Source: Streptomyces sp. JJ38 (GTDB lineage Bacteria; Actinomycetota; Actinomycetes; Streptomycetales; Streptomycetaceae). Taken from it: a stretch of 41,297 nucleotides of DNA. Position 1 is the first letter of the stretch; every line of letters starts with the position of its first letter. Shown here piece after piece: positions 27,801-35,656 of this stretch. The notes under the pieces were generated by a model, which made no database searches, had not been told where the DNA came from, and saw only the letters and a program-made list of their open reading frames with translations. The translations under genes were made by a program, and so were the position numbers. Location of the stretch: positions 1-41,297 of the forward strand of contig NZ_JABLSI010000046.1 in NCBI RefSeq assembly GCF_019303475.1. The letters are read 5' to 3'.

Positions 27801-28838
27801 GCCCGGCACCACCTCGATGACCGTCACGCCCTGCAGTCCTTCGGGCGACGCGAACACCGAGGTGGGCGGCACCGTCGAACCGTCGAGAACGAGGACGACG
27901 TGCGGTTGGTCCAGGACGGGCTGGGCCTGCGGGTGGAACCGCGTCCGGCCGTCCAGCCGGGGCCGCAGCATCTCCTCCAGCTCGATCAGGTCTTCGCCGA
28001 TCAGCCGGCGCGTGCCGGCGCCGTCGATCGAGCCCGGGAGCTGGACGTGCGGCAGCCACTTGGCCCACTCCCACCGGCCGGCCGCCTCCGCGCCGCCGGC
28101 CGCGACGGCGACCACCAGGTCGTCCGGCGAGTGCAGGGCGGTCATCTGGGCGACGAGAGCCCGCACGGAGCCGTGGACGCTGTCCGGACGGCCGGAGACG
28201 GTCAGGTGGTAGAAGGCCCGCAGGGAGAGCGCCATGGGCAGGCTGTCGACAGTGCTGTGCGTGGCGATGAACCGCTGCATGGCGCCGGCGGTCAGCGGCT
28301 CCAGCTCGTCCACCGGCGCCGTGTCGGGCGCGACGAGCGGGGAGGCGAGCTGCTGCGCCCCCAGCCCGACGCGGATCTGGCCGAAGTCCGCGTCGCCGAC
28401 GCGGCGTTCCCAGACGCGACTGCCCTCGGCGACGAGTGCCCACAGCTGCTCGGGTGCCGGGTGCAGGTAGAACTGCGCGTCACGCTGCCTCGCGGCGTTC
28501 CGGTGCACTGTGCGCCTGGTCTGGGCGAGGTACTTGAGGTAGTCGCGGCGCAGCTGCGCCATCTGCCCCTGGGTGCCCCGGCGGAAGCGGATGACGGTGA
28601 ACACGACCATGGCGACCGTCGAGACGGCCATGACCGCGCCCATGATCCGCATGAAGGGCATCGGCGACATGAAGAAGAACACCACGGACCCGCCCATGCC
28701 GAGCATGGGCACGACCTGCATGAGGACGCCTTCCTGAGGCCCCCGCGGCAGCTCCGGCGGGGGTTCGAGACGCACGTCGTCGCCAGGCACTTCGGGCGGC
28801 AGCACCCGCGGTGGGCGCTTGACGACGATCTGGCTCAC
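24864..28838 (-). CDS. eccC: Type VII secretion ATPase EccC (FtsK/SpoIIIE type)
   Basis: A 1324-aa motor of the ESX system. Two transmembrane helices (about 40-58 and 63-83) are followed by a DUF-type stalk domain and three P-loop ATPase domains: Walker A GATGSGKS (474-481) with an intact VIDEFSELL Walker B near 584-592; GGPQSGKS (835-842) with the degenerate FLVIDGW; and GESESGKT (1121-1128) with FIIIDDW. Loss of the catalytic Glu in domains 2 and 3 is usual for EccC, where domain 1 drives export and domain 3 binds the EsxB tail. It is a single-chain form, not split into Ca and Cb. Its GTG at 28838 has a weak GAGGGA site ~12 bases upstream. The RHS gene follows after 103 bases on the same strand. 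Confidence 0.95.
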   Translation of the reverse strand: MSQIVVKRPPRVLPPEVPGDDVRLEPPPELPRGPQEGVLMQVVPMLGMGGSVVFFFMSPMPFMRIMGAVMAVSTVAMVVFTVIRFRRGTQGQMAQLRRDYLKYLAQTRRTVHRNAARQRDAQFYLHPAPEQLWALVAEGSRVWERRVGDADFGQIRVGLGAQQLASPLVAPDTAPVDELEPLTAGAMQRFIATHSTVDSLPMALSLRAFYHLTVSGRPDSVHGSVRALVAQMTALHSPDDLVVAVAAGGAEAAGRWEWAKWLPHVQLPGSIDGAGTRRLIGEDLIELEEMLRPRLDGRTRFHPQAQPVLDQPHVVLVLDGSTVPPTSVFASPEGLQGVTVIEVVPGELREPRGGLSVVVRPQELRMESASGLVYEGEPDTLAVEPAEALARQLAPLRVSSGGDDDEPLLANLEFTDLLALGDAASVDVARTWRPRSQGDRLRVPIGVGEDGQPVMLDIKEAAQDGMGPHGLCVGATGSGKSELLRTLVLGLAVTHSSETLNFVLADFKGGATFAGMSNMPHVAAVITNLADDLTLVDRMGDSIRGELNRRQEMLRDAGNYANIHDYEKARAAGAPLDPIASLVIVIDEFSELLTAKPDFIDMFIQIGRIGRSLGVHLLLASQRLEEGRLRGLETYLSYRIGLRTFSAAESRTAIGVPDAYHLPSVPGSGYLKFGTDEMTRFKAAYVSGVYRTGASNRVSSGTGPTVERRPARFTAAPVPVQYAAAEPQAERPDAGDPAEDEALADTVLDVIVRRLDGQGPPAHQVWLPPLDKASPLDELLPGLTTVEDRGLTVPGHPQLGRLVVPLGLVDKPFEQRREVLHVDFSGAAGNMLVIGGPQSGKSTLLRTIISSFALTHTPREVQFYGLDFGGGGMTAVSGLPHVGGVASRLDPERVRRTVAEVAGILARREEYFRAHSIDSVGTYRRRRARGEITDQPFGDVFLVIDGWASFKQEYDLLTEVVTDIAGRGLGYGIHVIATSSRSMEMRPALKDQLGNRLELRLGDTMDSEFDRKVAANVPAGVPGRGQTPQKLHFMAAMPRIDGGNDADTLSEGTEEMVARVREAWTADPAPAVRLLPREVPAQQLPKGNEHPERGVAFGLDETNLEPVYVDFETDPFFLVFGESESGKTALIRLLAKQITERYTPDEARIVVADYRRGLLGSIPDSHLIVYAAMSNGLDTHVAALRDLMEKRTPPDDVTPQQLRDRSWWSGPRIFIIIDDWELVANSTGNPFAALTEHLPFARDIGVRFIIARNASGASRSFYEAFMQRIKELGAQGVVLSGDPMEGDILGNVRARPMPTGRGVFASRKRGAPLVQVGWLPNNQV

Positions 28839-29001
28839 GAGTGCATCAATCCCTCACAACGGACCGGAGGTTAGTCGGTGGCCGTCGCCCCCGTGGCAGC
28901 GGTCTCCCTCCGCGCTGGGCGATCCTACTCGGCGGATGGGCCCCGGGGTCCGGATAGGGTGTCGCTCGCCGCGTGCGCAACTGTGATGAGGGGGCCGTTA
29001 G
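28839..29001. promoter_or_regulatory. Divergent eccC/eccD intergenic region
   Basis: This 163-base gap must hold the promoters of eccC (minus) and eccD (plus). TAGGGT at 28955-28960 is a plausible -10 for eccD, 42 bases before its start, but no good -35 is seen. GAGGGGG at about 28988-28994 is the eccD ribosome site. Confidence 0.4.
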
Positions 29002-30477
29002 GTGAGTACGTCAGCGAGCGCGTCGGCTCCGGCGCCGACCGCCACCACCACGGGGTTCTGCCGGGTGACGATCGTCGGGCCGGACAGTCGGATCGACGTC
29101 GCCCTGCCCGAGGACCTTCCGCTGGCGGACCTCTACCCGGAGATCCTGCGGCTGAGCGCGCAGACGCCCGCCGAGGGCGCCCCGGTGGGGTACAACCTGG
29201 TCCGCCGGGACGGGACGGTCCTGGACAGCGCCCGCTCGCTCCTGGCCCAACGCGTACTCGACGGCGAGGTGCTGAACCTGCGTCCGTTCGCGGAGTCGCT
29301 GCCGCCCGCCGTCTTCGACGACGTGTCCGACGCCGTCGCCTCGGCCGTCACCCGCGACCGCACCCTGTGGAACGACCGGCTGATGCGTCTGGCCGGGCTC
29401 GTCGGCGGTGTCGTGCTGCTGACGCTGATGGCCGGCATCGTCTGGTTCGCGGACCCGGTGGGTCACGACATGCACAGCCTTGCCGGGATCATCGCCGCCG
29501 TCACGGCCGTGCTGCTGCTGGCCCTGGCGGCCGTCCGGGCCCGGGTGTACGACGACCGGGCCGCGGGAAGGGCGCTCGGCCTGGCCGCCTTGCCGCACGC
29601 CATGGTCGCGGGCTCGGGCGTGCTGCCGCTGATGGACGGGCACGGCATCGGCCGGCTGCAGTTCCTGCTCGGCTGCGTGGCCGTGCTCCTCGCCGCCACG
29701 CTCCTGATCGCCGTCATGCCGGGAGGCGACGCCCCCTTCGTCGCCGCCGCCTTCGCGAGCGCCGTCGGCACACTCGCCGTGTTCGGCATGATCCTCTTCG
29801 ACGCGGACGCTCTCACGGGTGCGGCCGTCTGCGCCCCCTTCGCCATCGGCGTCATGGCCTTCCTGCCCGGACTGTCGGCGCGCTTCGCCCGCCTTCCCAT
29901 CGGGTACGCCCCGCCGCGGCCCAGCCAGGAGACGACGGCCATGACCGGCGGGGATCCGTTCGCCCCGGCCGACCCCGGCCCGGTGGACCCGGAGCGGATC
30001 TCCGGCCAGGTGCGGCGCGGCCACGAGATGCTGCTCGGGCTCGTCGCCGGCTGCGCCCTCGTCGTCGCCGGCGCCGCCACGACCCTCGGCTTCTCGGACA
30101 ACGTCTGGGCTCAGGTCCTCGCGCTCGCCTCGGGGGTCGCCCTGCTCCTGCGCGCCCGCCTCTTCCGCTACACGTCGCAGATCGCGTGCGCCCTGGCGGC
30201 GGGCATCCTCGCCGTCGCGCTGCTCGTCACGGCGCTCGCGCTGAACTCGCCGGTGACCCAGGACGGGGGAGACCTGCGGACGCTGTGGCTCGCCGCCGCG
30301 CTCGCGGCGGGGGCGGCCCTGGTCACCGGCATCGGGCTCATCGTCCCGCGGACGGGACTCACCCCGTTCTGGGGCCGGTCCCTCGACCTCTTCGACGCGC
30401 TCGTCCTGCTGTCCCTCACCCCGCTGTGCCTCGCCGTGCTGGACGTCTACGACGCCGCCCGCTCCATGACGAGCTGA
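29002..30477 (+). CDS. eccD: Type VII secretion integral membrane protein EccD
   Basis: A 491-aa channel-forming component of the ESX core complex. Residues ~20-95 are the cytosolic ubiquitin-like domain (CRVTIVGPDSRIDVALPEDL, with YNLVRRDGTVLDSARSL), then eleven predicted transmembrane helices from about residue 130 to the end, with the long cytosolic loop PPRPSQETTAMTGGDPFAP after the sixth. The layout matches EccD exactly. It starts at a GTG with a GAGGGGG site 7 bases upstream. It is divergent from eccC and is the last gene of the secretion locus, followed by a short hairpin and then rpsO. Confidence 0.95.
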   Translation: MSTSASASAPAPTATTTGFCRVTIVGPDSRIDVALPEDLPLADLYPEILRLSAQTPAEGAPVGYNLVRRDGTVLDSARSLLAQRVLDGEVLNLRPFAESLPPAVFDDVSDAVASAVTRDRTLWNDRLMRLAGLVGGVVLLTLMAGIVWFADPVGHDMHSLAGIIAAVTAVLLLALAAVRARVYDDRAAGRALGLAALPHAMVAGSGVLPLMDGHGIGRLQFLLGCVAVLLAATLLIAVMPGGDAPFVAAAFASAVGTLAVFGMILFDADALTGAAVCAPFAIGVMAFLPGLSARFARLPIGYAPPRPSQETTAMTGGDPFAPADPGPVDPERISGQVRRGHEMLLGLVAGCALVVAGAATTLGFSDNVWAQVLALASGVALLLRARLFRYTSQIACALAAGILAVALLVTALALNSPVTQDGGDLRTLWLAAALAAGAALVTGIGLIVPRTGLTPFWGRSLDLFDALVLLSLTPLCLAVLDVYDAARSMTS

Positions 30478-30485
30478 GCCCCGTG

Positions 30486-30505
30486 CCGTCCGGGTTCACG
30501 GACGG
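30486..30505 (+). terminator. Short hairpin after eccD
   Basis: Seven perfect pairs CCGTCCG/CGGACGG (30486-30492 with 30499-30505) with a 6-base loop, extendable by G-U pairs, 9 bases after the eccD stop. It is a modest terminator between the secretion locus and rpsO. Confidence 0.5.
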
Positions 30506-30672
30506 TGTACGCTACGGGTGGCCGTTTGTGTGCGCGGAGCCCCCAGTTCCGGGGGAGCGCCCGACGAGCCGGAAGAAGCCTCCCGAGTTCCGGAAGCTCC
30601 CCTGTGCAGTGGACCAGGGGCACTCGGTGGCGGCCCTGCCGCAGGGCGGGAACGAAACCCTAAGGAGTGCGC
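30506..30672 (+). promoter_or_regulatory. rpsO promoter/leader region
   Basis: This region should contain the rpsO promoter. TACGCT (30508-30513) is a possible -10, but no paired -35 is seen. Within the likely leader, GCCCTG-CCG-CAGGGC (30633-30647) forms a hairpin 15 bases before the AAGGAG ribosome site, and two GTTCCGG/CCGGAA-type segments near 30545-30600 could pair. S15 represses its own synthesis through leader RNAs in several bacterial groups, so a regulatory fold is possible but not shown. Confidence 0.4.
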
Positions 30673-30966
30673 GTGTCCTCTCTCGACGCCGCGACGAAGA
30701 AGAAGATCATGTCCGAGTACGCCACCAAGGAGGGCGACACCGGCTCCCCCGAGGTCCAGGTGGCTCTGCTCACCCAGCGCATCAAGGACCTCACCGAGCA
30801 CCTGAAGACGCACAAGCACGACCACCACTCGCGTCGTGGTCTGCTCCTCCTGGTCGGTCAGCGCCGTCGGCTGCTGCAGTACCTGGCCAAGAAGGACATC
30901 GCGCGCTTCCGTACCCTGGTCGACCGCCTCGGCATCCGCCGCGGCGCGGCTGGCGGCGCGCGCTGA
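30673..30966 (+). CDS. rpsO: 30S ribosomal protein S15
   Basis: A 97-aa primary 16S rRNA-binding protein of the 30S platform. The conserved segments KEGDTGSPEVQVALLTQRIK, LTEHLKTHKHDHHSRRGLLL and VGQRRRLLQYLAKKD are all present. The GTG at 30673 follows AAGGAG by 5 bases. A GTG at 30667 lies inside that ribosome site and is rejected. It is followed by a hairpin and then pnp; the rpsO-pnp pair is conserved and in S. coelicolor the intergenic hairpin is an RNase III target (established for that species). Confidence 0.98.
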   Translation: MSSLDAATKKKIMSEYATKEGDTGSPEVQVALLTQRIKDLTEHLKTHKHDHHSRRGLLLLVGQRRRLLQYLAKKDIARFRTLVDRLGIRRGAAGGAR

Positions 30967-30976
30967 GCCATGATGG

Positions 30977-31009
30977 AGGGAGCGGTTCCGCTGACCGGGG
31001 CCGCTCCCT
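30977..31009 (+). terminator. rpsO-pnp intergenic hairpin
   Basis: Nine perfect pairs AGGGAGCGG/CCGCTCCCT (30977-30985 with 31001-31009) around a 15-base partly self-complementary loop, 11 bases after the rpsO stop. It matches the position of the partial terminator/RNase III site known between rpsO and pnp in Streptomyces. Confidence 0.75.
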
Positions 31010-31246
31010 TCGTCGTACCCCGCGAGACGCCTGATCTTTGTAGGCTGGCTCACGGGAGACGACCCACAACCGAATGAGGCGGAGCGCACCCGCACGACGC
31101 CGGTCCTCGGTAGTGGCCCCCGGACGGACCAGGACGTACGACAGTCCGGGAGCTTCGATCGAAGACCGGCCCGAACAGGGAGCGCTCCACCTGCCGCAGT
31201 CCGCCGCGACACGCGCGGTGGACGAACGTACGAGGAGATTTTCCTG

Positions 31247-33472
31247 GTGGAGAACGAGACCCACTACGCCGAGGCCGTGATCGACAACGGCGCGTTCGGC
31301 ACCCGCACCATCCGCTTCGAGACGGGCCGTCTGGCGCGTCAGGCCGCCGGCTCGGCCGTGGCCTACCTGGACGACGACACCATGGTGCTGTCGGCCACCA
31401 CCGCCTCGAAGAACCCGAAGGACCAGCTCGACTTCTTCCCGCTCACGGTGGACGTCGAGGAGCGCATGTACGCCGCGGGCAAGATCCCGGGGTCCTTCTT
31501 CCGCCGTGAGGGCCGGCCCTCTGAGGACGCGATCCTCACCTGCCGCCTCATCGACCGTCCGCTGCGCCCGTCCTTCAAGAAGGGCCTGCGCAACGAGATC
31601 CAGATCGTCGAGACGATCATGGCGCTCAACCCCGACCACCTCTACGACGTGGTCGCCATCAACGCCGCCTCCTGCTCCACGCAGCTGGCCGGCCTGCCGT
31701 TCTCCGGTCCCATCGGCGCCACCCGCGTCGCCCTGATCAAGGGCCAGTGGGTGGCGTTCCCGACGCACACCGAGCTGGAGGACGCCGTCTTCGACATGGT
31801 CGTGGCCGGCCGGGTGCTGCCCGACGGCGACGTCGCGATCATGATGGTGGAGGCCGAGGCCACCGAGAAGACCGTCGAGCTGGTCCGCGGCGGCGTCACG
31901 GCGCCGACCGAGGAGGTCGTCGCCGCCGGTCTGGACGCGGCGAAGCCCTTCATCAAGGTGCTGTGCAAGGCCCAGTCGGACCTGGCCGCCAAGGCCGCCA
32001 AGCCGACCGGCGAGTTCCCGATCTTCCTCGACTACCAGGACGACGTCCTTGAGGCCCTGACCGCCGCCGTGCGCGACGAGCTGGCCCAGGCGCTCACGAT
32101 CGCGGGCAAGCAGGAGCGCGAGACGGAGCTGGACCGCGTCAAGGCCGTCGCCGCCGAGAAGCTGCTGCCGCAGTTCGAGGGCCGGGAGAAGGAGATCTCC
32201 GCGGCCTACCGCTCCCTGACCAAGCAGCTCGTGCGCGAGCGCGTGATCAAGGAGAAGAAGCGCATCGACGGCCGCGGGGTCACCGAGATCCGCACCCTGG
32301 CCGCCGAGGTCGAGGCCATCCCGCGGGTGCACGGGTCGGCGCTGTTCGAGCGCGGCGAGACCCAGATCCTGGGCGTCACCACGCTGAACATGCTCCGGAT
32401 GGAGCAGCAGCTCGACACCCTCTCGCCGGTGACGCGCAAGCGCTACATGCACAACTACAACTTCCCGCCCTACTCCACCGGTGAGACGGGCCGCGTCGGC
32501 TCCCCCAAGCGCCGCGAGATCGGCCACGGCGCCCTCGCCGAGCGCGCCCTGGTGCCGGTGCTGCCCACCCGCGAGGAGTTCCCCTACGCGATCCGCCAGG
32601 TCTCCGAGGCGCTGGGCTCCAACGGCTCGACGTCCATGGGCTCGGTGTGCGCCTCCACCATGTCGATGCTCAACGCCGGTGTGCCGCTCAAGGCGCCCGT
32701 CGCCGGTATCGCCATGGGCCTGATCTCGCAGGAGATCGAGGGCGAGACGCACTACGTCACCCTGACCGACATCCTCGGTGCCGAGGACGCCTTCGGTGAC
32801 ATGGACTTCAAGGTCGCCGGCACCCGCGAGTTCGTCACCGCGCTGCAGCTCGACACCAAGCTCGACGGCATCCCCGCCTCCGTGCTGGCCGCCGCGCTGA
32901 AGCAGGCCCGCGACGCCCGCCTGCACATCCTCGACGTCATGGGCGAGGCCATCGACGTCCCGGACGAGATGTCCCCGAACGCCCCGCGGATCATCACCGT
33001 GAAGATCCCCGTGGACAAGATCGGCGAGGTCATCGGCCCGAAGGGCAAGATGATCAACCAGATCCAGGAGGACACCGGCGCCGACATCACGATCGAGGAC
33101 GACGGCACGATCTACATCGGTGCCGCCGACGGCCCGGCCGCCGAGGCCGCCCGCACCACGATCAACGGCATCGCCAACCCGACGATGCCCGAGGTCGGCG
33201 AGCGCTACCTCGGCACGGTGGTGAAGACGACGACCTTCGGCGCCTTCGTCTCGCTGCTCCCCGGCAAGGACGGCCTCCTGCACATCTCGCAGATCCGCAA
33301 GCTCGCCGGCGGCAAGCGCGTGGAGAACGTCGAGGACGTCCTCGGCGTGGGCCAGAAGGTCCAGGTCGAGATCGCCGAGATCGACCAGCGCGGCAAGCTG
33401 TCCCTCATCCCCGTCCTGGAGGACGAGGAGAGCGGCGACGGCGAGAGCGCCGAGGCCGCGGACGCCAAGTGA
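31247..33472 (+). CDS. pnp: Polyribonucleotide nucleotidyltransferase (PNPase)
   Basis: A 741-aa phosphorolytic 3'-5' exoribonuclease and RNA polymerase; in Streptomyces it was first studied as GpsI and adds RNA 3' tails. Domains in order: first RNase PH domain (1-~230), helical linker, second RNase PH domain (~330-560, with RVHGSALFERGETQILGVTT), KH domain (IGEVIGPKGKMINQIQEDTG) and S1 domain (GERYLGTVVKTTTFGAFVSL). The length is the usual ~740 aa. The GTG at 31247 follows GAGGAG by 9 bases. TAGGCT at 31041-31046 may be the -10 of a separate pnp promoter in the 280-base gap. The TGA overlaps the GTG of the M16 protease gene. Confidence 0.98.
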   Translation: MENETHYAEAVIDNGAFGTRTIRFETGRLARQAAGSAVAYLDDDTMVLSATTASKNPKDQLDFFPLTVDVEERMYAAGKIPGSFFRREGRPSEDAILTCRLIDRPLRPSFKKGLRNEIQIVETIMALNPDHLYDVVAINAASCSTQLAGLPFSGPIGATRVALIKGQWVAFPTHTELEDAVFDMVVAGRVLPDGDVAIMMVEAEATEKTVELVRGGVTAPTEEVVAAGLDAAKPFIKVLCKAQSDLAAKAAKPTGEFPIFLDYQDDVLEALTAAVRDELAQALTIAGKQERETELDRVKAVAAEKLLPQFEGREKEISAAYRSLTKQLVRERVIKEKKRIDGRGVTEIRTLAAEVEAIPRVHGSALFERGETQILGVTTLNMLRMEQQLDTLSPVTRKRYMHNYNFPPYSTGETGRVGSPKRREIGHGALAERALVPVLPTREEFPYAIRQVSEALGSNGSTSMGSVCASTMSMLNAGVPLKAPVAGIAMGLISQEIEGETHYVTLTDILGAEDAFGDMDFKVAGTREFVTALQLDTKLDGIPASVLAAALKQARDARLHILDVMGEAIDVPDEMSPNAPRIITVKIPVDKIGEVIGPKGKMINQIQEDTGADITIEDDGTIYIGAADGPAAEAARTTINGIANPTMPEVGERYLGTVVKTTTFGAFVSLLPGKDGLLHISQIRKLAGGKRVENVEDVLGVGQKVQVEIAEIDQRGKLSLIPVLEDEESGDGESAEAADAK

Positions 33473-34848
33473 CGCGTACGAGCCGTTCGACGGCCCGCCC
33501 CTCCCGAGTGGAGCGGCGGGCCGTCGCCCGTACCACGACCCTGCTGCCCGGCGAGGACGGCGCCGGAACCGTCCGCCGCACGGTGCTCCCCGGCGGGCTG
33601 CGCGTCGTCACCGAGACCCTGCCGACCGTCCGCTCGGCCACCTTCGGCATCTGGGCGCACGTCGGTTCCCGGGACGAGACGCCCACGCTCAACGGCGCCA
33701 CCCACTACCTGGAGCACCTGCTCTTCAAGGGCACCCGGCGGCGCAGCGCGCTGGAGATCTCCGCGGCGCTGGACGCCGTCGGCGGCGAGATGAACGCCTT
33801 CACCGCCAAGGAGTACACCTGCTACTACGCGCGCGTGCTCGACAACGACCTGCCGCTGGCCATCGACGTCGTCTCCGACATGCTCACCGGCTCGCTCATC
33901 CGCCCCGAGGACCTGGACGCCGAGCGCGGCGTCATCCTCGAGGAGATCGCGATGACCGAGGACGACCCGGGCGACTGCGTGCACGACCTGTTCGCCCAGA
34001 CCCTCTTCGGCGACACCCCGCTCGGCCGCCCCGTCCTCGGCACCGTCGAGACGGTCGAGGGCCTGACCCGGGACCGGGTCGCCCGCTTCTACCGCAAGCA
34101 CTACGACCCGACCCGCCTCGTCGTGGCCGCCGCCGGCAACCTCGACCACCGGGCCGTCGTCCGCCAGGTCCGGGCCGCCTTCGAGCGCGCCGGGGCGCTG
34201 AGCCGCACCGACGCCACGCCGCTGCCGCCGCGGTCGGGCAACCGCCGGGTGACGGCGGCGGGCCGGCTCGACGTCGTGCGCCGCCGCACCGAGCAGGCCC
34301 ACCTCGTCCTCGGCATGCCCGGTGTCGCCCGCACCGACGAACGGCGCTGGGCCCTCGGCGTCCTCAACGCCGCCCTGGGCGGCGGCATGAGCAGCCGGCT
34401 CTTCCAGGAGATCCGCGAGAAGCGCGGCCTGGCCTACTCCGTCTACTCCCACACCTCCGGCTACGCCGACTGCGGGCTGTTCGGCGTCTACGCGGGCTGC
34501 CGCCCCGGCCAGGTACACGACGTCCTGCGGATCTGCCGCGAGCAGCTCGCCGACGTCGCCGAGAACGGGCTGCCCGAGGAGGAGCTGCACCGGGCGATCG
34601 GCCAGCTCTCCGGGGCCACCGTCCTCGGCCTGGAGGACACCGGCGCCCTCATGCACCGTCTCGGCAAGAGCGAGCTGTGCTGGGGCGAGCAGATGTCCGT
34701 TGACACGATGCTGTCCCGCATCGGCTCCGTCACGCCGGACGACGTGCGCGCCGTCGCGGCCGACGTGCTGGGCCGGCGGCCCTCGCTGTCGGTCATCGGC
34801 CCGCTCACCGAGAAGCAGTCCGCCAGGCTGGACACCGCCGTCGCCTGA
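33469..34848 (+). CDS. M16-family zinc metallopeptidase
   Basis: A 459-aa pitrilysin/insulinase-type protease related to mitochondrial processing peptidase beta. The inverted zinc motif HYLEH (His79, Glu82, His83) is followed 76 residues later by the third ligand Glu159 in ERGVILEEIAM. The second half is the inactive M16 C-domain (about 235-420, GGGMSSRLFQEIREKRGLAY). No signal peptide is present, so it is cytosolic. It is commonly found after pnp in Gram-positive bacteria, often before dapB as here. The GTG at 33469 overlaps the pnp TGA; a GTG at 33508 is an alternative, since a strong hairpin lies between the two. Its physiological substrate is unknown. Confidence 0.92.
   Translation: MTRTSRSTARPSRVERRAVARTTTLLPGEDGAGTVRRTVLPGGLRVVTETLPTVRSATFGIWAHVGSRDETPTLNGATHYLEHLLFKGTRRRSALEISAALDAVGGEMNAFTAKEYTCYYARVLDNDLPLAIDVVSDMLTGSLIRPEDLDAERGVILEEIAMTEDDPGDCVHDLFAQTLFGDTPLGRPVLGTVETVEGLTRDRVARFYRKHYDPTRLVVAAAGNLDHRAVVRQVRAAFERAGALSRTDATPLPPRSGNRRVTAAGRLDVVRRRTEQAHLVLGMPGVARTDERRWALGVLNAALGGGMSSRLFQEIREKRGLAYSVYSHTSGYADCGLFGVYAGCRPGQVHDVLRICREQLADVAENGLPEEELHRAIGQLSGATVLGLEDTGALMHRLGKSELCWGEQMSVDTMLSRIGSVTPDDVRAVAADVLGRRPSLSVIGPLTEKQSARLDTAVA
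33488..33526 (+). terminator. Hairpin overlapping the start of the M16 gene
   Basis: A perfect 12-bp repeat (33488-33499 with 33515-33526); the 15 bases between can add CTCC/GGAG pairs around CGAGT. It starts 15 bases after the pnp stop, so it looks like a pnp terminator, yet it lies within the first 20 codons of the M16 gene if that starts at 33469. Confidence 0.6.
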
Positions 34849-34888
34849 CGCCCTCCCGTACCGCCCCGACCCGAAGGAACACCCAACG

Positions 34889-35644
34889 ATGAGCAAGCTG
34901 CGCGTGGCCGTGATCGGCTCCAGGGGCCGGATGGGCGCCGAGGCCGTCCAGGCCGTGGACGCCGCCGAGGACCTCGAACTCGTCGCCGCCCTGGGCCGCG
35001 GCGACCGGCTGGAGACGCTGACCGAGACCGGGGCCCAGGTCGCCGTCGAGCTGACGCACCCGGACTCCGTGATGGCCAACGTCGAGTTCTGCGTCCGCAA
35101 CGGCATCCACGCCGTCGTCGGCACCACCGGGTGGACCGACGAGCGCCTCGCCACCCTGCGCGCCCAGCTGGCCGACTCCCCGGGGACCGGCGTCCTCATC
35201 GCCCCCAACTTCGGCATCGGCGCCGTGCTCACCATGCGCTTCGCCCGCCAGGCCGCCCGGTTCTTCGATTCCGTCGAGGTCGTCGAACTGCACCACCCCG
35301 GCAAGGCCGACGCGCCCAGCGGCACGGCCGTGCGCACCGCCCAGCTCATCGCCGAGGCCCGCCGGGAGGCCGGATGCGCCCCGCAGCCGGACGCGACCAC
35401 CACGGCGCTGGAGGGTGCCCGCGGCGCCGACGTGGACGGGGTGCCCGTGCACGCGGTCCGGCTGCGCGGCCTCGTCGCCCATCAGGAGGTCCTCCTCGGC
35501 GGCGAGGGCGAGATGCTCACCCTCCGGCACGACTCGCTGCACCGCTCGTCGTTCATGCCCGGCGTGCTCCTCGGCGTAAGGCGCGTGCCCTCGACCCCCG
35601 GCCTCACCTTCGGTCTGGAACACTTCCTCGACCTGGACGACTAG
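34889..35644 (+). CDS. dapB: 4-hydroxy-tetrahydrodipicolinate reductase
   Basis: A 251-aa NAD(P)H-dependent enzyme of the diaminopimelate/lysine pathway that reduces the DapA product. The N-terminal dinucleotide-binding loop VIGSRGRMG, the GTTGW motif, the catalytic ELHHPGKADAPSGTA with the paired His and Lys, and the C-terminal RHDSLHRSSFMPG are all present. The ATG at 34889 follows GAAGGA by 10 bases. In-frame codons upstream belong to the overlapping protease gene region and have no ribosome site. dapA lies ~2.7 kb downstream, beyond thyX, so the two enzymes are close but not in one operon. Confidence 0.97.
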   Translation: MSKLRVAVIGSRGRMGAEAVQAVDAAEDLELVAALGRGDRLETLTETGAQVAVELTHPDSVMANVEFCVRNGIHAVVGTTGWTDERLATLRAQLADSPGTGVLIAPNFGIGAVLTMRFARQAARFFDSVEVVELHHPGKADAPSGTAVRTAQLIAEARREAGCAPQPDATTTALEGARGADVDGVPVHAVRLRGLVAHQEVLLGGEGEMLTLRHDSLHRSSFMPGVLLGVRRVPSTPGLTFGLEHFLDLDD

Positions 35645-35656
35645 GAGGGCCCACCC

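Noticed and set aside
24141..28874. A 1577-codon open frame on the plus strand, antisense to eccC and the RHS N-terminus
   Set aside because: Composition artefact of high-GC coding DNA. The opposite strand carries clear EccC and RHS motifs, while this frame gives Arg/Ala/Gly-rich sequence with no domain and no ribosome site.
28955..28960. TAGGGT as a full eccD promoter
   Set aside because: Only the -10 is convincing; no -35 at 16-18 bases, so it is mentioned only as a possibility in the intergenic entry.
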